64,000 bases of DNA from Palaemon carinicauda (taxonomy: Eukaryota > Arthropoda > Malacostraca > Decapoda > Palaemonidae): NCBI RefSeq assembly GCF_036898095.1, contig NC_090726.1, forward strand, positions 36,409,460 to 36,473,459, given 5' to 3'. Below, one piece after another: positions 12,820 through 24,696 of the stretch. Numbering within the stretch: the first letter of the stretch is position 1; every line of letters begins with the position of its first letter. The notes below the pieces were generated by a model. It was not told the DNA's origin, did not search any database, and was given only the letters and a program-made list of their open reading frames with translations. The position numbers and the translations under genes were made by a program.

Positions 12820-13500
12820 CCTTTGAAAACTAGGCATTTCAGGATGGGGATATCCCATCTGGTATTGTTCCAACAACCTAGCAAGCTCGCTATATGTCTC
12901 GGTTACTCTGGCTACAGCAGCAGCAACTTCCTTATTACTAGATGCACTGTTCAGTTCAGGTAAAGTAGATTCTAGTTTTTTAATATGAGCATCAACTTCC
13001 TCCTTTCCTTGAATAGCTTCATCTTGTTCAAGCATCATTCTCGATTCGATATAATTGTGGAACTCTGCTCTTTCCTGTATCATCGTAACAATTTCTTTAT
13101 GCTCCTTTGTGTTCTTATGTAAATAACTATGATACGTTTTTAGATCTTCAATTAAGTTTTTAGAAGAAAGAATAAGATCTTGAGCACTTGACTTCTGATA
13201 ATCAATTAGCTTTTTTATGTGATGACTTTCATCTTCCGACTGTGATTCTAATGTCTTGCCGAATTCCATCCTTCTCATTACAGAAATACAATTCTCTAGG
13301 CTGTAATTAATAGAAATGTCTGATGCACTTGATGCCTTAAACCTTGTACTGCAAATATGACAAAATAGGTTTTTAAATGTTATGCTCATGTTTAAGCAAT
13401 AAGTGCATAAACTGTGGCCACAGTACAGAACATGAGGTCTTCTTGTATCACTGTATGGTAAATCACATGATCCACAACCATTGCTTTTCTCCCTCCCCAT
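12820..13500 (-). CDS. RING finger + coiled-coil exon of a RING-cyclophilin protein (exon 1 of visible CDS)
   Basis: This exon encodes residues 1-227 of a putative E3 ubiquitin ligase. A C3HC4 RING is visible as C9, C12, C27, H29, C32, C35, C47 and C50, and RINGs of this type recruit E2-ubiquitin. Residues about 70-220 are charged and heptad-like, predicting a coiled coil as in TRIM proteins, but no B-box is seen. An acceptor (pyrimidine tract then CAG) ends just before GAA-ATG, so the ATG at 13500 is the first Met after the junction. An upstream 5' exon is likely and was not found. The donor GTAACT starts at 12819, and the exon is exactly 227 codons (phase 0). It joins in phase to exons at 12631-12491 and 3088-2585. 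RING architecture is certain. The E3 role is inferred from the family, and the substrate is unknown. Confidence 0.85.
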
Positions 13501-13777
13501 TTCCTGAAAAAATAAAGAAATTCTTGTAATTTGAAAACAATTCTTGTAAGTTAACTGCAATTAGATCCTCTAAATTTCAAATAAATATCTGCTAAAAGTG
13601 TCCTATAAGCTACCAATTAGGATTACCTTTCTATCCAAAGTGCTGGACAATATGGGCAATGGCCCAAATTCTATACAGTATGAATATAAAATACAGAATT
13701 CTAGAAGAAAATTATTTCTGTTCAGTTTGACTGCCGTTACTCTCTTTGAGGAGAAAGTTGTCCCATGTCACAACATA

Positions 13778-14000
13778 ATTATTATCATTATTATTATTAC
13801 TTACCCAGCTATAACCCCAGCTGGAAAAGCAGGATGCTATAAGTCCAAGGGCACCAACAGGGAAAATAGCCCAGTGAGGAAAGGAAACAAGGAAAAATAA
13901 AATATTTTAAGAACAGTAATAACATTAAAATATATATATTTCCTATATAAACTATAAAAACTTTAACAAAACAAAAGGATGAAAAATTAGATAGAATAGT
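13778..14000 (+). repeat. Dispersed repeat family 1, copy 3
   Basis: (ATT)n tract followed by an AGCTATAACCCCAGC segment, TCCAAGGGCACCAACAGGG and CCCAGTGAGGAAAGGAAAC. It lies just upstream of the RING exon, so within the 5' intron or promoter region of that gene. Confidence 0.65.
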
Positions 14001-14429
14001 GTGCCCGAATGTACCCTAAAGCAAGAAAAATCTAATCCATGAAAGTGGAAGACCACAGTACAAAGACTATGGCACTACCCATAAATGGGGAAACAGTGTG
14101 TATATGCATCACCCTCACCTGGTGTTGGTGCTATGGGCCAAAAGGGATTGTTCACATGTAATCAGTGAAACCATGGTAGCTGTCACAACAGGCTAATACT
14201 CCCCTTAAGCAAACTTTAATATATAAATCAGCAGGTGAGAACCGCTACTCTCCCTCCCGGAGGAGAAGAGAATTCGCTATATATCCCAATGAACATTTTG
14301 CAAAAACCTCCCATGATGTAATGGTCACCTGATTAATACAGTAATGCTTCACAATACAAGATTAATTGCCTCTGTCGTGTCTTTCGTACCCTGAATTTTT
14401 CGCATCGTCGCCTTTTATACGTAAATAAC

Positions 14430-15540
14430 GGATTTTGAAGCGATGCGAAAAATCTATTTTTGGGTGAGATAGCCATGTTGTCCTGATGGAAGGTTCCTAC
14501 TGGTAGCTTTCTAATGAATATTTGGCTACAGTGATATTCTCAGAGAATTGACCTTTAGGTTTCCAGAATTCTAACTCCTGGCGTGAATATCCTTAAAATT
14601 TCTCTTAAGGATATTGCATGATATCAGGGGACGTGTATCTTGATATGACACATAGCAATCTTCACCCCGAATAGCGATTTTGTTTCGTGGGGAAGAGTGG
14701 CGAAAACAGAAGTTGAGCCGTTATCAAGGTTACCCTTCCTCCCGTACTATTACGAGTATCCAAGATGGCGCTTATTCCTATTTTTGTAGCGAATTCGCAC
14801 AGTGGTTTTCCCTGTTTCTCTAACGTTTATGATCATTACTTTGAGGATTATAATTCAATCTCCAGCTTCTTCTGCCTCTGGAAAGTTGAGTATTTATTCT
14901 TTACAGTGCATAATTTTCAGCTCCTGCTTCACAGAGAAATTAGATTAATTATTGTGTTAAGGAGCTGAGCCGGTTACCGGAGGCGCCATAGGCGCTGTCG
15001 TTCGTTATGCATGTATTATTTAGTTAGCAGAATGACTTTCCCGGTTATAATAGCATTAATAAATGATAAAAGCTATTTAGGCACAATTATTCTAGTAAAG
15101 ATATAAACTTTATGCATATAATTATTTCCTCTTCTTATGTCGATTGTATACATTGGAGTTTTCGGCGATTTAGGTAACCGAGATCTTGCCTTGCGCTGGG
15201 CTACCTAGCCTATGCGCTTTAGTATACTTTCATACATTATCTCCTTTTACCCTCGTGTATCGTTTTATCAATTCTACAGGAGATAGATACAGTATCTCCT
15301 AGAATTATTTATATAATTTGATACTCGTCTCCTGTGGAGAATTAAGGGTAATCCCTCCTTCCCTCTGAGTGCCGCCATAGGCGACAACCCTTCCTGGTCT
15401 TGCCATAGAGTAGTACACTCCAGCTTGACTAGGCTAGGGTTTTTCTCTCTCCCACCTTTGCTGGCGAGTTTCCCAGCTTTGGTTTTCGACAAAACCTCAG
15501 AGTATTCAGTCTTACTGCCGGTAGCCTAATTTGTTACAAG
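14430..15540 (+). mobile_element. DIRS 5' end and 5' UTR fragment
   Basis: It starts with GGATTTTGAAGCG, the tip also seen on the small inverted-repeat elements, then GCCATGTTGTCCTGATGGAA. It continues through the conserved hairpin near 14586-14617 and the leader that is also found, reverse-complemented, at about 50540-51480 and 43950-44986. Landmarks shared with those leaders include CCAAGATGGCGC near 14760, GGAGGCGCCATAGGCGC near 14980 and GAGTATTCAGTCTTACTGCC near 15500. It has no coding part and ends against the gag-like remnant. Confidence 0.7.
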
Positions 15541-16860
15541 CCCTACAAAAACACCACATTAAGATTTTATAAGGCTAAACTTCACTAAACACAATGAAAT
15601 ACAACCATTTGCATCATTCAATAATAACCTAACTATTAATAACCTGTAAATTAAATGTATAATTAGAACAAACAGTACAACACTGCAATAATAAATAGAA
15701 AATACAATAACAAAAACGTGGAACCTTACCTTTGGAGTGAGGCAATGTCCGAGAGCAAAGTGGCAGGGCGGCGGAGGAGGCTGCTGTCCTACTAATCGAG
15801 GGTCTGGTGGTCTGCAGGTGTTTCTTCTGCGGTGGTGAAGTGTTCTCATGGGATGTCAGGTCCCTATAGAGAAGGGAGTCCTGATTGGACTTCCTTTAGC
15901 GTTCAGATGCCCGCTCGACTTCTTCTGCCTTGAACAAGGCAGTACCGTCTAGTGTAGAGCTCCTGAGCATCGAAATCTTCACCTGTGGGACATCAGTATG
16001 GAACCTTTCGATAACTGAATCCTGTCACTTGAGTATCGTGTTCGTTCACTGGTTGACTACCTGGTGGGCGAGGAACTCGATAATTCGGGTACCCGATAAA
16101 AATTAGGTTTCCATGGACTTCCTTGTAAATTCCTTAGACCAATCTTTGGATCTAACGAGGTATCCCACAGATCCTAGCCATAGGTCGAACCACGAGGTAG
16201 CCTATATGGCGTACTTTGTATTTTTCTCCATGTTCAGGATTTCAGACGCAGAAAAGGAGACCGAGACCCCAGAAAGTCTGTCAAAAAAAGATTCCCCTCG
16301 AGTGACTATGGAATAGTCTAGAGACAAAGCTGGAAGAGGCTCGTCCGTGACCTCATAATCTCTTCTCTGCTGGACAAGAGGTGGTAGGAGGAGTTTCGAG
16401 GACAATCCCGCGCGGAGAGAATTGGAAAAGCAGGCGATATGGGAGAACACCTTCCTGGCAGCCGTCAACCCCCTTCGACCAGGGCAAAGCTGTACTGGCC
16501 TTGGGAGCTTGTTGGGTCACGTAGACATGGTCAAGGACAGTGTCCTTGCCCTCCTGAGGGGCTGTCGTAGGGTCAGCTAACCCACTGATGGCCCTCATAC
16601 TGGCTAGAACTTGCAAGAAGACATACAGTACTCCGACTCCTTCTACTCCGCTTCTGAATAATTTGGACTGGCTGCCCTGGGGAGGTAGTCATCTTTGTAG
16701 TCCTGGTCATCTTCCATCTCCAAACTCTCCTCTATAGGAGCCCGGGATGGGTCAAGGTCGTCAATATTTACGGTTGGGAGAATGTCTCTTGCTGACGTCT
16801 CTGCTGCTGCCAGGAAGGTCTCACATGCCCTCTCTTGGTGAAGAGCCGTTCGAGCATTAG

Positions 16861-16950
16861 CGTTCTTCGGCACCGTCTTGGCACCCTTAGCGTTCTTCGG
16901 CACCGTCTTGGCACCCTTAGCGTTCTTCGGCACCGTCTTGGCACCCTTAG
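16861..16950. repeat. 30-bp tandem repeat, 3 units
   Basis: The unit (CGTTCTTCGGCACC then GTCTTGGCACCCTTAG) is repeated three times almost perfectly. It keeps the minus-strand frame and encodes a 10-residue basic repeat in the gag-like ORF. Confidence 0.85.
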
Positions 16951-17869
16951 ACTCTCTCCGAGACGGAAGGAATTCCTCCAGCAGCTATGGTCTGGAGGGT
17001 TCCTGCTGTCCCGAGGAGGTCTGCACTTCTATTGGATAAAGAGCAGCAGCAAGTTCTTCTGGTGGTCTGGAGAAGACAAAAAATTCTGGAGGGACCACCT
17101 CGATTGGAGACGGCTGAAAGCCGGGAAGGAGAGAAATCTCCTGTGGAGATCGAGAGTGTACGGGGGTGAAGAAGATCACCCAGTGGAAGAGTTGGATTCC
17201 TCAGTCTCCTCTTCTCCCTGATGGTAAGAACCGGAGTCAGCTTAAGCTGCGAGAAACCCTGCTGGATTTGAGCAGCAGCTCCACGCACCCTCTTGATTGG
17301 CAAAACGTACATCTGAGGGTTAGGGGCTTTGAAAGAGGCAGGCCTCTATCTAGGGTTACATGGGGGAGAGGAAGAGGAGGAGGCGACCAACTTCTCCAAC
17401 ACGATCCTTAGATCTGTTTTGGTGGAGGAGCTGCTTCTGCGACAGCCTGCTTTAGCTGCCTCCACCAAGGTGTCAAACCAGGATGGAGGCTTTCCGTAGT
17501 GTCCTTAGGGAGACTCACAGCTGGAGATCGCCTCCTACGTTAACATGGTTTAGGAACCTGAAAGTGTGGTGAATCGGCACAGGCATGGTCTCTTGGTCTA
17601 TCCTGAAAGGATGAGTAGGAGCGAAAGAAACAGCAGGGAGGATCTTTAAGGCCAGAAGGGAAGGGGACTAGGTTTCTGAATCTCGCTGGAGTGTCAGGGT
17701 GACTTGTAGGCACAAGGATTGCAGGCCTGGGCCTGGGAGAGTAAGTGCGCATTGCGCGCATCGAGTCCACATGTAGGAGGATGGAGCGTCGTCAACGGCC
17801 TGCAAAGCTCATCTGGGTGGCATTAAGAGCAGTCGTGTGTAGTCCAATGATTAGGCACTGGAGAAAGAG

Positions 17870-18120
17870 GATCAAGCGTGGGTGCGTGACAATCACGCAC
17901 TGGCGATGGCAAGCAGCGCACTAGAGAGCCACGATCCGTAAGAGTACAGCAAGCTGGCAAGTGACGATCACGAGCTGGCGGGTGACAATTACGGGATGGC
18001 GAGCGTCGAGCTGGCGAATGGCAAGCTGGTGAATGAAGAGCACGAGGAGGTGAGTGACGATCACGAGGTTGTGAACAGTGCGCTGAAGAAACTATCATGA
18101 GCTGGTGAGTGGCGAGCAGG
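17870..18120. repeat. Imperfect short tandem repeats (GAGCTGGCG-type)
   Basis: Many degenerate copies of a motif like GAGCTGGCGAATGGCAAG and GTGACGATCACGAG, reading as His/Pro/Ser/Arg repeats on the minus strand within the gag-like remnant. Confidence 0.55.
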
Positions 18121-19660
18121 AGATGTTTCTTGACGGAGGGCGAGGGGGTGAAAGTCTGGAAGGTTGAAGAGGACTGCGATCCCTTGATAAACAGAACACT
18201 TTAATGGTGTCGAGGACTCCTATCGTTGGCAGAAGGTCAGCATTGGGGTGGAGAGAGAGCGTGCTGAGCTCCTCGGCGGCGCTCCTCGGCAGGGGAGTCA
18301 CGTTGCGCAGGACTGCAAGATGGGGAGGCGTGGCGACGTCTAGCAGAACCAAGCCTAAGCCTTTGCTCAACCCCTTCATCGGAAGGGGAAAGAACACAGA
18401 CTTTGGCGGCGGCAGCAGGAGCAGGAGAGGGCGAAAGCAGGACTTGGCAAATGGCAAGGACATCAACGACCACACTCCCGGGCGAAGGAACTTCTACCTT
18501 TTAGGAAACCAGAATTCATTTCCTCTCGGCCCCCAGCTGTAGAAGCTCCATCAACACATCTTTCGAAGGTGGGCCTGCAACCCCCAGCGATGGCCAAACT
18601 TGTAGAAAGGCAGAATACGAAAAGTTCCCACTGAGGAAAGGGGCAGAGTTGCTTCTCTAGTGGAAGCAACACTGTTCCTAGAGTACCGGGGTTGGCCTGG
18701 AGTTAGTTCATCAACACTCCTACTCGACCAATCCTCGGATGAGACCAAGCAAATATTAGCTTCAGGAAGAGATCGGGGGTTCAAGGAAGAATTCCGAGGT
18801 TTCTTTGATTTCGAGGAAGACCCCAAAGGCAAAGAATCTCTCTTGGAATGCTTCTTGCACTGGTGCCCAAATCTCTCACATTGGGATGAAGACCACTCCC
18901 GGCATTCATCACAGGTGTTATCCTGGTCACAACGCCGTCTTCGGCAAGCTGGACACAACGAATGAGGGTTGGTCTCAGCAGAGTACATGAAGGGTCCGGG
19001 ACAAGTCCGCATGATGGATGGCAGGGAGAAGACACAAGTACAACCTATAAAGAGAAAGCAAAGAAATCGATTAGTTCAAATGGCAACATCTGTTGGGAGG
19101 AGAAGAACGACTACATCTGCACTCCACCGAGCCAAAATAGTGACAAGGCAACACTAGTGTATAATTGAGAGGGGTAGCAGGGCTACCCCTACTAACGAGC
19201 AGGCCCATTTGTTTTACCTCACTTTAAAAGTTTTTATGACTAGTCTTTCAGCTTTGCCGAAAGATAATCTCTATAAATAGCTAGAGATTTGAATTTAGAG
19301 TCGGAACAAAATAAATTTTAACTTTTTTATTATTTAATTTTGTAATTTGATTCAATGTAAAATTTTTGAAACTCCTTGTGTGATGCCCTATACTCAATGG
19401 GGAACCAGTTGCAAAACAAGTGCTTTGAACTCAATCAATTATGAACCAGAAACCATTAACCTGAATACTGTTCACTGGCGTAAGAGTGCATCGAAGTATG
19501 CACACAAATGACTAAAATCAAACATAATTTGTGTCATGACATCAGGAGCTTTTAGAGTATGAGCATTGTGTGACATGTTTTCAAACAATATCCTTCTGAA
19601 AGTTCCCTTGAACTGCACATAAAGTGCCTTATCAAATTTCCATGGATGTATGGAGTAATC

Positions 19661-19945
19661 TATTTGTGGTGACCTATTGGTAATGTCCCAGGCTGGTGAT
19701 TCCCAGACTGGGTTTCGAGTCCCCTCAAACACGTCAGTTCCTTTAGTGGCTGCAATCTAGCCAACCTTGTGAGCTAAGGATGGGGGGGAGGGACCTATAG
19801 GTCTATCTACTGAGTCATCAACACCCATTGTCTAATCCAGATTATATACGAACATTGGGCAATTTCTAGGGCATTGTCCTTTTTGCTGTGGCAATGTCAG
19901 TCTCTTGCCTTTGCCATTCATGAGAGGCCTTTAAACCTTTAAACC
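19661..19945 (+). repeat. tRNA-derived SINE, copy 1
   Basis: The head contains a B-box-like GGGTTTCGAGTCCCC near 19711, preceded by a CTGG...CCAG arm. A body shared with the element at 60501 follows: CCTTGTGAG...AAGGATGGGG, CTATAGGTCTATCTACTGAGTCATCA, GGGCATTGTCCT, GGCAATGTCA, and an end at GGCCTTTAAACC. The pol III head plus two copies of equal layout support a SINE. Confidence 0.75.
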
Positions 19946-20093
19946 CCGTAAAAGGTACGTTGATAATGAATGTAGTTGTGTTGAAGTTGTCGTTCAGCGC
20001 CATGGTTCCTTATTGAGAGAAAAGATAAGCCATGCTTTTTCCCATTAGACTCGAGGGATAGACTAACTGGAGATCATCTGAGAAGTAGATACT

Positions 20094-20288
20094 ATAGTCA
20101 ATGCTTTTTAGTTTGGTAGAATTGCACCGACTCGCAGGGGTGCCCTTTTCGCTCGGAAAAGTTTCCTGATCGCTGATTGGTTGGACAAGATCATTCTAAC
20201 CAATCAGATAGCAGGAAACTTTTTGGGTCTAAAAAGGCAACCGCTGTGAGTCGGTGCAATGCACCTCATAAAAAAAAATTGAGTATAG
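20094..20288. mobile_element. Foldback-type MITE with long inverted arms
   Basis: Arms are TTGCACCGACTCGCAG (from 20122) and CTGTGAGTCGGTGCAA (to 20259). The inner arms pair as well: TTTCCTGATCGCTGATTGGTT against AACCAATCAGATAGCAGGAAA. Similarity extends outward into CTATAGTCAAT-like flanks. No coding capacity; superfamily unknown. Confidence 0.65.
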
Positions 20289-20477
20289 ATGTGTATACTA
20301 TACTTTTCTACATATTGTTGGAACCCGCGCAACTTTATCTATTACATTCAAGACTAATGTAATAGATAGTTAGAAAGTGTGTGTATCAATATCAGGACAA
20401 GTGTTCAAAGGATTTTTTTTTCCCCTGCAGAGAATTCTCAGGATATTAGGTGTGTACAGGTATGTGAAATGATGATG

Positions 20478-20790
20478 ATTATTATTATTACTTCAAGCAA
20501 AGCTACAACCCTAATTGGAAAAGCAAGATGCTACACGCCCACGGGCTTCAATAAGGATAAACTGCCCAGTGAGGAAAGGAAACAAAGAAATAAAAAACCA
20601 CAAGAGAAGTAATAAACCAGTCAAAATAAAATACACTAAAAACAGCAACAACATAAAAATAGATCTTTCATACATAAACTAAAAAAAAAAAAAAAAAGAG
20701 AAACAATGGTTTGATTTTGGAGTGTCCTTGTCCTAGAAGAAATGCCTACCATAGCTAAAGTATCTCTTCTACCCTTTTCTTGTGTTGAAG
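20478..20790 (+). repeat. Dispersed repeat family 1, copy 4
   Basis: (ATT)n tract, AAGCTACAACCCTAATTGG, then CCCAGTGAGGAAAGGAAAC, and a downstream GGTTTGATTTTGGAGTG block matching the copy near 8320. Confidence 0.65.
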
Positions 20791-20931
20791 GGTGTGCAGT
20801 TTTATTGCAAAAATTGTAATGAGTTTTATCATTTTCATGGTTTAATACGTTTCATGACAAGTCATCTATTTCTTATGATGTTCATTGCTTTCTTTCCTTG
20901 TTATTTGAATTGATTGTTTATTGTTTATAGG

Positions 20932-21204
<273 letters not shown>

Positions 21205-21549
21205 GATTATTTTCTTTTCTGTATAGAACGCCATCAATCATTAAATACAAATATCAATTAAACTGCATTGTTACGGGGAAGAGTGTGCTTGTTGAGAAAT
21301 TAGTATCGCAAGAAATGCCTCCTCAATGGCATTAGTGTGATCAAATTAAGCGGATGGCCTAAAACTAGAAAATTCTATCACTAGGTTAATACTTAAAATT
21401 TGAAATCTCATAAAAAGAGTATGAGGACGAGAATGTGGAAAGAATAGACCAGACTATTCGGTGTATGTGTAGGCAAAGGAAAAAGGAGCAGTTGGGAGTA
21501 GGTGGATTGTTTCCTGGCATTTGTTGAAATTTTAAGTAATAGATCTTAG

Positions 21550-22105
21550 GAGTTGTTGTTGATGGGCACCATAGTGAGTACTGTATAGGAGTCGGGATAT
21601 CGGGTGTTCCACTCGGTAGTGTTATTGGCCCACTACTTTTCATACTATATACACATGGCATGTGGTTTGGCCTTGAAAAGAAGCTTGTGGCATATGCTGA
21701 TGATGCTACTCTCTGTGCACAATTCCATCTCCTAAACACAGATCTGGGTTGCTGAACCCCTTGATAGAGATCTAGCTAAAAGTAGTGCATGGTGCAAATT
21801 ATGGGGTATGAAGATGAATTCTAAAAAACTCAAAGTATGATTGTAAACAGGTCGACAGTGGCTCCTTGACATCTGGATCTCAGCATTGATAATGTTTCTT
21901 TAACTTTGTATGATTCTTTTAAAATTTTAGGTGTAATTCTCGACAGTAAATTTACTTTTGAGAAACACATTAGGTCTGTGTCTTCTTCAATTGCAAAAAA
22001 ATTGACTTATTGAGAGTCTTTTAAGATCAATCTATTCTGAAGAAGTGTTTTAATTCTTTCATTCTACCTTGTTTCAAGTATTGTATTGTTTATTCATAAT
22101 AGTAG
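21550..22105 (+). pseudogene. LINE reverse-transcriptase fragment (YADD motif)
   Basis: There is no long ORF, but translating across frames gives an RT core: GVPLGSVIGPLLFILYT (motif B, PQG changed to PLG) near 21605-21655, then LVAYADDATL (catalytic motif C) near 21685-21715, then MKMNSKKTQ-like and FKILGVILDSKFTFEKHI segments near 21810-21975. This order and spacing is that of non-LTR RTs of the CR1/Jockey type. Stops and small shifts occur after the YADD. It is truncated at both ends, by dispersed-repeat-like DNA on the left and the DIRS copy A leader on the right. Confidence 0.65.
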
Positions 22106-22639
22106 GAAACTCTCCTTCCTTAATCTTTCTCTCTCTCTCTCAGTTAGTACCGCAAGGTACTAACCTAACACCGGCAATGCCGCTGGCAAAACTACTGTAC
22201 TGTATACAACTATACAGTAGTACACATGTTTTCTAACATACTCTGTGTTTCATATCGCAGACAATTGTTGGGACCACAATATTCAGTTGAGGTTGAATAC
22301 TTCCTCAACACCCAGATGGTTTTCCTCAATTATCAGGGACTTGAAATACCCAATCGGTATTAATATATACTACAGGTGGATAATGTTAGTATAAGACATT
22401 TACTAACTCTAACTTGTATCCTCCCTATCAGGGAAACTGAATATTAATACTGACGGCATTGTCAGCAATGGCCTGGGAGAGGAAATACAGTTATGTGTCT
22501 TTTCTACTTCCTTTCAAGCTTAGTATCCTAAGCTACCATAAACAATAGTGATTACTATTGTTAAAAAACTGTATGCTTTTGTATCACTGATATAAAGAAC
22601 ATAGAATACTCATTGCTTTTTCCTTTACAGGAGGAACCG

Positions 22640-24620
22640 ATGGAGAAGTGTGCAGTGTTGTTCTGCAACCACAAAGGGAAAGACTTTTGTGGTCACACGA
22701 AGTGCAGGACTCGTGCACCCTGCTGCATCGTGTCAGGAGTCCCAAGGTATTGGGACCCGAAGGGTTGCCCTACCTGCTCAACCCTGCTGGCCAATGGCTT
22801 CGGCGAAGCCCCCCTAGCTACCATAAAGACTACGGATATAGCAAGGGACACCTTTCGCAAATGAGTAAGAGGGTTCCAGAAGAACTCTCCAGGACCGTAC
22901 TTACCCAATGACTCCCTAAGGTGCCTACTGTTCTCCAAGGCTCTGCCGAGTGCGGTGGTGCCCCAGGAACAACTCCGGTCCCCCTTCGTACAACTGAAGA
23001 TCGACTCGGACATTAATAAGGCACTAGAAGGAATGGACATCCACCAAGAGAGGATGTCAGAAGTGTCCATCGACACCGAACAGGACCTACTGCAAGGTGG
23101 CCCTGAAGAAAACGTGGACCCTCCACGAGCGAAGGAAGAAGGATCCGTGTCAACGGCAACAGAAGACCCTCAGTTTGACATGACGGCATACCAACCTCTG
23201 CCGTCAACATCCCCGGCCCCAACTCCACAACCAGTTGCCCAGGTCAACACAAATGAAGAGATTCTAACGAATGATGGAATTGTTCCAACGGGAACAAAGA
23301 AGATGCGGGAATTACTTAAGCAGCAGCAAAAGCCGTTGCAGAAGAAGATGGACCGCTTTGGATCCACCAAGGGAACTGCTAAGAAATCTCTTAGTGTCGG
23401 ATCTCGCTCACTGCTCCGAAACAAATCCCTGGAGGTATGCGGAGCATATGCCCTTGGTGAATAGGAAACTGTTCGTCTCTGAGAAGTTGGGGGCCAGGCA
23501 GATTGAAGACCTTGAGCTCTGGCCTAAATTTTTGGCCTACCCAGAGTACTGTACTACGTGAGACTGCGGGATGAAAAAGCAGCCCGAGAGGAAACAGTCC
23601 CTAAAGAGGTCATTGTTTTTGAACATGAGATGCGGCAAGCCATCCTCCTGAAGGCCTTGAAGAGAGCCGGGCACACCAACTCCAAAGTCTCAGCACCGAG
23701 CAAGAAATACCCCACCTTTCTTGACCCTTTCTCCATCTCTTACCCCTTTACATAGAAAGCACTAGACTTTGACGTCAAGGCAGTCGATAAGGGAAAATCA
23801 TACCCAACCTTAGAGGAATGCAAGCCATTCTCTCTGGCACTGCCTACTTGCGAGGGGAAGTGGAAGGATGTCCACTTAACCTTCTCCGTCTCTAAGCTGG
23901 ATCCAGAGATAGCAGGCCAACAGTTCAATGAGAACCTTCCGAAGTTGCCTGACCATCTTCTGAGGAAGGAACAGGAGTCGAAGAAGAGACTTGCGGCTTC
24001 CCTCTCTCATAAGAACTGTCTGGATATGAGTGCAGGTCAACATAATGCCCCAGAAATGTTCATCTTCCTGGCTAAGTCTCACATGGGTACCCTTGTAAAA
24101 GACATACGCTTTCCTCAGAGCGAGGAGAGCCTGTAGAGAGTTTGTCTTGGCCTTAGCAACCATCAGACACGAACCAAGGAAGCTGATTACCTCGAGCGTC
24201 TGGGGTAAAGACCTTTTGCCACAGGAACTGGTCCAAGAGATCATTGCCAGAGCAGCCACGGAGAACAGGAACCTTCTCCAAAAGTAGGGCATGACCTCGA
24301 AAAGGATATCTTCCTTGGATCAAGGTCCCCAGCCCAAGAACAAAAAGGCAAGGAGACCACGTAGACCTGCACATCTCCCCGTCATGACTATGACCACGAT
24401 GCCTCAGACCACCTTCCAGACGATCCCTGAACAACTGGTGGCCCAGTCACCAGGTTTTAACCCTCCCTTTGAGAGGCAGTCAAATTCCTTTCGCCCCAGT
24501 CAGAAAGGAAAAGGCCCTAAGAGAAGTTCTCCAGGAGGTAACTTCTCTCGGAGCCGAGGAGGACGTGGTCACAGAAACAAATCCGCAGGACCCCACCAAG
24601 CAATGAGGGGTTCCAGGTAG
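22640..24620 (+). pseudogene. gag-like ORF1 of DIRS copy A, frameshifted
   Basis: The ATG at 22640 follows a splice-acceptor-like TTTTTCCTTTACAG ending at 22630. The N-terminus has a Cys/His cluster conserved in all three copies (C-x4-C, FCGH, C, YWDP, C-x2-C), perhaps zinc-binding. Later blocks align with copies B and C: an F-x-SEKLGA region near 23480, HLTFSVSKL near 23875, an NLPKLPDHLLRKEQE region near 23935, and a basic Pro/Gln/Arg-rich tail to 24620. The blocks fall in different frames with stops at about 22864, 23464 and 23755, so the gene is dead. Function as nucleic-acid-binding structural protein is inferred from position. Confidence 0.7.
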
Positions 24621-24696
24621 GGGGCAGACTGCATCACTTTCGGGATCGCTGGACCTTCAATCCCTGGGCCTACAGCCTAATTACGAATGGACTCGG

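Larger units (their letters stand above)
15900..19012 (-). pseudogene. Decayed gag-like ORF of an unplaced retroelement (Cys-rich N-terminus)
   Basis: Minus-strand frames from 19012 leftwards form one broken ORF. It opens with a Cys cluster at about 18965-18870 (C-x2-C-x4-C-x5-C-x2-C pattern, then W, C and H/C-rich basic stretch). A long Pro/Arg/Ser-rich low-complexity part follows (18500-17550), then a three-fold KNAKGAKTVP repeat at 16861-16950, an acidic stretch, and a more conserved segment at 16616-16353 (RAISGLADP, then ALPWSKGV). Frame changes and stops break it. A splice-acceptor-like tract sits just upstream near 19045. The layout resembles ORF1/gag of crustacean retroelements; no polymerase is attached. 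Which family it belongs to is not settled. Confidence 0.5.
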
